Positions 56,771-64,000 of a stretch of DNA of 64,000 nt are shown here, one piece after another. The position numbers were made by a program, and so were the translations under genes. Under the pieces are notes generated by a model. It saw only the letters and a list, made by a program, of their open reading frames with translations. It made no database searches and was not told where the DNA came from. The DNA lies in NCBI GenBank assembly GCA_027405735.1, contig JAPEHQ010000005.1:310001-374000 (forward strand). Direction: 5' to 3'. Each line of letters opens with the position of its first letter. Within the stretch, counting starts at the first letter, position 1. This stretch comes from Mucor racemosus (lineage: Eukaryota; Mucoromycota; Mucoromycetes; Mucorales; Mucoraceae).

Positions 56771-58394
56771 TCAGAATTTGGGATGAGGGTATGCAAGGGA
56801 AAAATTGAAGCTAGAAACGACGGTATTCCTTTGGACACATTTTTGAGGACATCTCCACGAAAAATCAATATTTTAAAAAAATTTAAATTGGGACCTAGAG
56901 AGCTGAACGAGGTTGATGATATCAATGTAAAAAAATTCTGCACAATTTAACGAATATTTTGGAATCTATTACGAAAATGTCAAAAAAAATGGAATAAAAA
57001 AAAAAGATGCCCACATTTTTCAAACTCAGATATGTTAAAGAGAATTTTAAAACAAGTAAGTTTTATTATAAAAAGTCTTAGGATATCTTAATTTTTTGCA
57101 GAGATATTAAGGCTCAAAGTTTCAATTTTTTATATTTAAGCTGTAAAAACCAAAGTTTGAAGAAAAAATTATCGGTTTTTCCGAATTTATTCGACAGATG
57201 CTATAGTGATAGTCTGTAGACAATTAATTGTTATTTGTAGCCCTTAAAAATCTGTATCCAATCAAACTAATTTCAATAAGATGTTTTTACTATTTTGTTA
57301 TGAAAATCGCTCAAAATCGCGATTTTTGGATGAGGGTTGGGGTCAAAAAACAAGAGTACACCTTCAAATCTTCACTACTCCTTGAAAAATTAATTTTTTT
57401 GGAAAAACTAAAAACGGATCTATATATATTGCTGCTCGCAATTATTTTTATGGAACTGATATTTTGTTTGATAACTTATTGGAAAATGATATTAATAATT
57501 TATACGTTTTTGGTGTGTTTTATGAGGTAAATCCTTTGAATTTTTATTTTGGCTCTATTTGTATCTAACAAATAATATATCTATAATACAGACAAAAAAC
57601 TTTTATTATAATTGCAAGTAATGTTTACTTAATAAAATCAATAGGTATACTTGTTTTTCTGATATTCCTATGATTTTTTGAACGGCTATATCTCCGCAAA
57701 AAAAATAGCTAAAACTATATAAATAGCACCATAGTTACTGAAGCATTAACTTGTATTAGAATCCACTCTTACCTCAGCATATGAAAAAATTTATGGGAAA
57801 AATGTTGGAGATCTGATTTTTAGGAAAAAAATCCATTTTAACTTGTGGAGTGTAACTTTTCTGATTTATGGAGTGTAACTTACTTGGCTGATGTCTCTCA
57901 ACCCCTTATGGCATTGAGTATTTACCCCTTCAAGTTGACCTAAATTTTTTCATAATGCTTCAAATAATGATGTTTTAATACTACCCAATCGGTCAATAAT
58001 TTTTGCTCAAAATTAAAGTTTTTTAACATATAGCAATTATTGTTAAAACCGTCATTTAAACTGTTTAATACAGTACAGCATATAAGATGTTTTAATCAAT
58101 TAAATTGTACAAAATTTTGAATGTTTCCTGAAAGCTATATATGCACAAGACTTTTATAATTTATTAATACATACTGATTTGTTATGTGGTCGAACTTAAA
58201 TAAACTTAAACGAGCGATCGAAGATGTTAAATATTCAATGAAGGTTTGATTTATTATCGAGACTTTGTAAATTATTAAAATCAACGTAAAAAGTACCGTT
58301 TATTAGAATAAATTAGATTTTCTTGGGTTTATATAGCTATTGAAATTATGTGATAAGATCTAATGGACAGGGAAGTTATTATTAATCGATAAAT
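56771..58394 (-). repeat. Left arm of a large inverted repeat
   Basis: Pairs with 58797-60420 with position sums of 117191. Sampled comparison shows near identity: the 100-codon ORF at 57228-57530 is translated identically from the other arm, and one C/T difference was seen near 57252. A 19-bp poly-A tract (56752-56770) abuts the outer edge, where homology stops. Confidence 0.9.
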
Positions 58395-58570
58395 ATGTAT
58401 GGATACCATATTTTGTTATTATGTTTCAGTAGGAATACGAATATTATTACTATAAGTTACGTTTCACTATTAGTTAGTTCCTAGATAAAAGAAGCCAGTT
58501 ATTGAACAATAGACCTTGCTAGATCTGTCAAAGGCCTTCAATATATGGAATTTTGTAATTCTGATACAGT
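58247..58570 (-). mobile_element. LTR-like family III copy, left of the palindrome centre
   Basis: Begins TGATTTATTATCGAGAC and resembles 46795-47104 along its length, ending in a disrupted CTGATACAGTAGATTA. Its outer half belongs to the inverted-repeat arm; its inner half lies in the spacer. Confidence 0.65.
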
Positions 58571-58595
58571 AGATTATGTCAAAACGAGTTCTGGC

Positions 58596-58944
58596 TGATC
58601 TATCAGAATTAGGGATTACCGAATGACCAATTTAGAACATTTATCAAGCCATGATGTTCGACATGCAAATCAAACAAGGTTATATTTCATATATCTATCA
58701 TTACTACTACGCTACTATTGAATTATATACAGTAAGCATAATTCCAATATATACACACAATATCCATATGTTTATTCTAATTATACTACCATTCACATTT
58801 ATCGATTAATAATAACTTCCCTGTCCATTAGATCTTATCACATAATTTCAATAGCTATATAAACCCAAGAAAATCTAATTTATTCTAATAAACGGTACTT
58901 TTTACGTTGATTTTAATAATTTACAAAGTCTCGATAATAAATCA
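58596..58944 (+). mobile_element. LTR-like family III copy, right of the palindrome centre
   Basis: Begins TGATCTATCAGAATTAG and ends CGATAATAAATCA. Its inner half resembles the sequence at 725-910 rather than the left copy, so the two copies differ inside and are identical outside. Confidence 0.65.
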
Positions 58945-60420
58945 AACCTTCATTGAATATTTAACATCTTCGATCGCTCGTTTAAGTTTATTTAAGTTCG
59001 ACCACATAACAAATCAGTATGTATTAATAAATTATAAAAGTCTTGTGCATATATAGCTTTCAGGAAACATTCAAAATTTTGTACAATTTAATTGATTAAA
59101 ACATCTTATATGCTGTACTGTATTAAACAGTTTAAATGACGGTTTTAACAATAATTGCTATATGTTAAAAAACTTTAATTTTGAGCAAAAATTATTGACC
59201 GATTGGGTAGTATTAAAACATCATTATTTGAAGCATTATGAAAAAATTTAGGTCAACTTGAAGGGGTAAATACTCAATGCCATAAGGGGTTGAGAGACAT
59301 CAGCCAAGTAAGTTACACTCCATAAATCAGAAAAGTTACACTCCACAAGTTAAAATGGATTTTTTTCCTAAAAATCAGATCTCCAACATTTTTCCCATAA
59401 ATTTTTTCATATGCTGAGGTAAGAGTGGATTCTAATACAAGTTAATGCTTCAGTAACTATGGTGCTATTTATATAGTTTTAGCTATTTTTTTTGCGGAGA
59501 TATAGCCGTTCAAAAAATCATAGGAATATCAGAAAAACAAGTATACCTATTGATTTTATTAAGTAAACATTACTTGCAATTATAATAAAAGTTTTTTGTC
59601 TGTATTATAGATATATTATTTGTTAGATACAAATAGAGCCAAAATAAAAATTCAAAGGATTTACCTCATAAAACACACCAAAAACGTATAAATTATTAAT
59701 ATCATTTTCCAATAAGTTATCAAACAAAATATCAGTTCCATAAAAATAATTGCGAGCAGCAATATATATAGATCCGTTTTTAGTTTTTCCAAAAAAATTA
59801 ATTTTTCAAGGAGTAGTGAAGATTTGAAGGTGTACTCTTGTTTTTTGACCCCAACCCTCATCCAAAAATCGCGATTTTGAGCGATTTTCATAACAAAATA
59901 GTAAAAACATCTTATTGAAATTAGTTTGATTGGATACAAATTTTTAAGGGCTACAAATAACAATTAATTGTCTACAGACTATCACTATAGCATCTGTCGA
60001 ATAAATTCGGAAAAACCGATAATTTTTTCTTCAAACTTTGGTTTTTACAGCTTAAATATAAAAAATTGAAACTTTGAGCCTTAATATCTCTGCAAAAAAT
60101 TAAGATATCCTAAGACTTTTTATAATAAAACTTACTTGTTTTAAAATTCTCTTTAACATATCTGAGTTTGAAAAATGTGGGCATCTTTTTTTTTTATTCC
60201 ATTTTTTTTGACATTTTCGTAATAGATTCCAAAATATTCGTTAAATTGTGCAGAATTTTTTTACATTGATATCATCAACCTCGTTCAGCTCTCTAGGTCC
60301 CAATTTAAATTTTTTTAAAATATTGATTTTTCGTGGAGATGTCCTCAAAAATGTGTCCAAAGGAATACCGTCGTTTCTAGCTTCAATTTTTCCCTTGCAT
60401 ACCCTCATCCCAAATTCTGA
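58797..60420 (+). repeat. Right arm of a large inverted repeat
   Basis: Reverse complement of 56771-58394. Beyond 60420 this side continues in normal repeat C sequence (60421-60870), whereas the left side stops at poly-A, so this arm looks like the donor of the inverted duplication. Confidence 0.9.
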
Positions 60421-60870
60421 ATTTGAAAATAAAATCAACAAAAATCTTATTTTCTTTATAACAAATCCAGCTAGAAGCCTCAGTAAATGCTCCATCGATA
60501 GATAATTTTGCTGTGCATCATTTTCATTACTTATATGTAAAATATGCCTATAAAAATTAGTGTGTATCTTTAAAAAACTTCCAAATTTTCAATTGTATTT
60601 TGTGCAAAATTTAATACGAAACATCTGCTTAAATTTTATTTAGATAAATTTAGAATCCAAAACTGTATAAAAACCATTCAATTTGCTAGATCTATTTACT
60701 TTGCAGCCCATGAGCTATTAAACGATGTTGGTTTTGGAACTTTTTTTGATCCATTTGGCAGCATATCGATTTTGGAACTCAAATATCGTAATTTTAAGCT
60801 GTAATATGAACTATTGTTTTGATTATCTCAACGAAAAATCATTAAACAAAAAATATAGCGTAGCTGTCAG
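60121..60870 (+). repeat. Dispersed repeat C, copy 4
   Basis: Diverged from copies 1 and 2 but with the same opposed ORFs (60241-60495 minus, 60248-60505 plus). Similarity carries on through the GACAGAYRTCAATAGCCAT-like stretch near 61000, also seen near 25570. Confidence 0.7.
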
Positions 60871-61272
60871 ATGGATAATATTTTGTGAATACAAAAAGGC
60901 AATACCCCAATTATGGTATGAAAACCTTATAATTATTCTAGATCAATTCATCAATATTCTGGTGCCAACTTTTTTTTTAAGACAGACATCAATAGCCATA
61001 GAGAAATATTATCTTCTATATACAACTTAGTACCTAGGACGTTAAAACTAATATACTAAAATCGTAATAAACCTTATAAATTGCACTTTTCATCAACACG
61101 AATATGCTAAAGAAACGAGACGAAAACATCTCAATTTACCTGCAGATTGATGCAATGCTTATAAATTAGTGCATATTGGTTGATGGGGATTTTAGATAGT
61201 TTATACAGTATACCCATTTAGACAGCGGATTTTGGATCCTTATTCCAAGTGGCACGATTATTTCATAAAACC

Positions 61273-61276
<4 letters not shown>

Positions 61277-61307
<31 letters not shown>

Positions 61308-61316
61308 GCAATGAGT
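61277..61316. repeat. Poly-T tract of 40
   Basis: An uninterrupted run of T in intergenic sequence upstream of the methyltransferase gene. It could be a retroposed poly-A tail on the minus strand or simple slippage; its length may be inexact in the assembly. Confidence 0.85.
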
Positions 61317-61566
61317 CCAGATACGAAATTTTTCATGTACGTAAATGATTTATGGAAAGATGTAGCTAAATAATATAATCAAAACGGAACTAAGCTCACC
61401 ATATACGGTAAATCCCCAACGAAGATTACAAATTATTTTAAATGACTTCTTGAGGTTGAGCAAATTTATTTCTAAAATCCGCCAAATAGGCACCATGATC
61501 ACTGTGTACATGGGGAAAAAACTTTAATATTTTTCTTTTTTCAATTCTTTTGTTTTATGATTGTCA

Positions 61567-62686
61567 ATGGGTAATCAAATTTCAACCAAAAAGAAAAAGG
61601 CAACATCTGAAAAAAAGAACAAGACTGCAAGTGTTTCCTCAGCGGCGAGGACCTTCACAGACAGTTTTAATAACGGCTCAACTGTATCTTCAAATCAACC
61701 CAAATTCACAGCAATAGCATTCCCAAGTACAGCTATTGAAGCGAGTAGACAACAAGGAGAACATTACTTATTAAAGCACCTATTTCAGACAAGTTATTTT
61801 GCACCTATTGATGGAATTTTATCTAAACCAAACACTGCTTGTCTTGATATTGGATGTGGAACACATGCTTCTTGGCTGATAGATATTGCCAATGATTTTC
61901 CTAGTTGCACATTTCATGGCTTTGATATTATTCAGCCATTTTCATTAAATGAAGACGACGTTGATATATCGGTCCATATACCTAGTAATTGTGAACTCAA
62001 AAAGCAAGATTTATTTGATGGATTTGGATATCCTGACGACACATTTGATTATGTTCATCAGAGATCAATGCAATTAATATATCATAGTGATAAGCTGTCT
62101 TGGATGTTTACTGAATTGATTCGTGTGACAAAAGAAAACGGTTGGATAGAGTTGATTGAAGCTGATGTTATGCCAAAAAGAGCCGGCCCTATATTCGGAA
62201 AGATAATGTTTGGAAGTATGGTTTAGAAGATATATATATATATATAAAATAATTATACATGTATTGACTAGTATAGCACAGTTCGTAGTTTCTTGAAGGA
62301 GAAATTAGGAAATTCATTCCTTCAAGCCAGTACATTATGCAAAAAAATGGAGGATTCCGGTTTAGTTGATATTAAATCAGATTACGGGTCTGTACCTGTT
62401 TGTTGGGGTGGTTACATTGGTAAATTAGTATATGAGGTAAATAAAATTAAAACAACATGATAAAGTTTAGCTCTAACCATTCTTATTGTAGGACATGTTA
62501 TTAGTCCTTCAGCATTTGGGTCCCTCCTTGTATGAGTATTTGGATCTGGAAGGCGAATTCAATAAGGAAACTTACGATGCTTTGATAGACAGTGCGTTTG
62601 ATGAATGTGTCGAGTTTCAAACATTTTTTAATACACGGTGGGCTTGTGGTAGAAAGCCACCTGCAGCAGCTTCGGATGCATTATAA
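61567..62686 (+). CDS. SAM-dependent methyltransferase, class I
   Basis: Three exons (61567-62220, 62272-62436, 62492-62686) encode 337 residues. The N-terminus MGNQIS fits an N-myristoylation signal (Gly2, Ser6) and is followed by a basic Lys/Ser-rich stretch, suggesting membrane attachment. The Rossmann core begins near residue 90: motif I ACLDIGCGTHASW, an acidic motif FHGFDII, QDLFDGFGYPDDTFDYVHQR (motif IV region) and WIELIEADVMPKRAGP. This pattern matches fungal Methyltransf_23/25 proteins of unknown substrate. The first donor, GTTTAG, is weak, but phase and the continuing sequence support it. The intron contains a (TA)n run. Substrate cannot be inferred. Confidence 0.85.
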
Positions 62687-63308
62687 GACCCATTTTATAT
62701 AGATTCTATGTAGATATATGATAAACTAATTTTTTTACACTTAATATTGCCAACTTTTATGACGCTAATAATAAACAAATAATAGCTATAGCTCTTTATA
62801 ATATGAATACTGCCTGGATTCCAAATTGTACATTTAGAAACTTAACAGCATTTGGATCAGACTACGTAGTCATATCTAAGTTGTGGAGAGTTATTTGATA
62901 CATTTAATTAATTAATCTTTGAGAGTATATTTAATTTGTCCTTCTAAATAGTTTAGGGACGAAATCTAGTTTTTATTTAAATTGGCGGCGCAGGCCCAAA
63001 TAATACTACGATGAATCTTGAAGCCTCAATTGAAACAGATTTACCCTAGTTTTTTTTTCGAAAAAAAAAATCAAGGTTCACATTTAATATGCCTAAAAAT
63101 GCATAAAGCAATCCAAATCTTGTTTTACTTTTCTCAAGAGCTCAAGAAAATCCTTTGAATTACAAAATTATTAGCGAAAAATGCATATCATTTTTTCAAA
63201 ATCCGTTACTGTAGCTACCCATAGTCACGTAACTTCTTCACCATCAATGTATCTTGTTGAACAAATTCTATTGTTTTCTTTCTGATTCTATCAAACCTTG
63301 TTATCAAA
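62687..63308. other. Intergenic DNA between methyltransferase and SGT1
   Basis: AT-rich with homopolymer runs around 63050-63070. The SGT1 promoter should lie in the last 150 bp, but no clear TATA box was seen. Confidence 0.5.
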
Positions 63309-64000
63309 ATGAACACTTCTGAGGCAACCAAGAAAACGGCCGATTTATTTGCAAAAGCAAACGATGCATTCTTTGACGACGATTATGATGAGGCATTGAC
63401 CTTATTCACAGATTTAGTAAAACTGGAACCTGAGAATGCAGAATTCCTGTTGAAAAGGTAGTGGTTATAATGCATATAGGCGAGCTAGAAAATGATTACT
63501 CACATCTAAATAAAATAGATGTCAAGTTCATCAAAAGTTGAATCATTTGGAATGTGCATTAGAAGATGGTAAAAAAGCTTTAGATTTATTAAAGCAAGGC
63601 TCTCGTAGTTTATTGGCCAGAGCTCATTTACAACTTGGGTAAAAACATACACATTTATGCATCATATCTATTCATTTCATTAATTGATTCGTATAGCATT
63701 ACTTTGCATCGTTTGAATCGATTCACCGAAGCACAAACTCATCTTGAGCAATCCAAAGAGTTGAATCCCAATGAAAAGACATTGGTTACTTGGTTGAGAA
63801 AGAACACTGAGAAATTACCCAAGATTGAAGAAAAGCCCGAGGTTGTTACTCCAACTCCTGCTCCTGTAGCACCTACAATTACTCCTAGGGTTGCTGGAAG
63901 GTAAAAATATACTGCGACTATACGGTTGCTTTGCATGAATATTGATCTTTATTTTGATAATTAGACACGAATGGTTCCAAAATGATACTTTTGTTACAAT
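63309..64000 (+). CDS. SGT1: SGT1-like TPR/CS-domain co-chaperone (5' part, runs off the window)
   Basis: Exons 63309-63457, 63519-63638, 63697-63900 and 63965 onward are in phase. Residues 1-125 form three TPR repeats (DLFAKANDAFFDDDYDEALT; HQKLNHLECALEDGKKAL; ITLHRLNRFTEAQTHLEQSKELN). A Pro/Thr linker (VVTPTPAPVAPTITP) leads to HEWFQNDTFVT, the start of a CS domain. TPR then CS is the SGT1 order, with a C-terminal SGS domain expected beyond the window. SGT1 works with Hsp90 and Skp1 in SCF ubiquitin-ligase and kinetochore assembly. The end of the gene is missing. Confidence 0.9.

Noticed and set aside
57228..57530. 100-codon ORF identical on both arms of the inverted repeat
   Set aside because: Identity is explained by the recent inverted duplication. 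Composition is AT-driven hydrophobic without recognisable domain or consistent start context.
46795..58944. Treating the LTR-like pairs as bounding one full-length retrotransposon
   Set aside because: The copies are solo, in mixed orientation, with private target duplications, and no gag or pol coding lies between any matched pair.
1..64000. CRISPR array, tRNA, rRNA or viral genes
   Set aside because: No regularly spaced direct repeats, no cloverleaf with a TTCGA-type arm in position, no rRNA-like conserved blocks, and no capsid, polymerase or integrase ORFs were found.

Overview
The window looks like nuclear DNA from an early-diverging filamentous fungus, most likely Mucoromycota. It is AT-rich, its genes carry short GT-AG introns (about 45-75 bp) that restore reading frames, and the proteins are fungal-type: an HSPA12-like Hsp70 relative, GH18 chitinase, xanthine-type dioxygenase and SGT1. 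It also carries PEN-2, a gamma-secretase subunit not expected in Dikarya. No rRNA, tRNA, CRISPR or bacterial-type operon was seen. All gene models were spliced by eye, and each complete model sums to a multiple of three.

Genic regions. (1) 4.8-6.3 kb: an alpha-ketoglutarate-dependent dioxygenase, probably xanthine dioxygenase. (2) 8.6-12.5 kb: a compact cluster of PEN-2, RPA2, a signal peptide peptidase and a small DMAC1-like membrane protein. (3) 26.4-36.6 kb: CPSF2, a small two-helix membrane protein, a 1092-residue HSPA12-like protein with two Hsp70-like modules, and a 752-residue protein with KH-like segments. (4) 50.9-55.2 kb: a divergent pair, GH18 chitinase and an ABC1/ADCK1-type mitochondrial kinase-like protein. 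(5) 61.6-64.0 kb: a SAM methyltransferase and the 5' part of SGT1.

About half the window is a graveyard of mobile DNA, and many elements can be delimited to the base. There are solo LTR-like elements of several families with 5-bp target duplications (TTATT, TTTGA, AAAAA, GAACC, TCAAG, GTTTC), some nested. There is a 1983-bp pogo/Tigger-like transposon with 24-bp TIRs, a TA target duplication and a spliced but probably inactive transposase; its empty site is preserved in a paralogous block at 38.8 kb. Two hAT-like non-autonomous elements have 8-bp target duplications. Relics of Tc1/mariner transposases are also present.

The repeat blocks also carry three copies of a WD40 gene fragment resembling the C-terminal end of dynein intermediate chain. 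Region 56.8-60.4 kb is a near-perfect inverted repeat with about 1.62-kb arms around a 400-bp spacer that contains two head-to-head LTR-like copies.

The genes do not form one pathway. The most notable biology is the pair of intramembrane-protease genes (PEN-2 and SPP), the tandem Hsp70-like protein and the dense layered transposon history.
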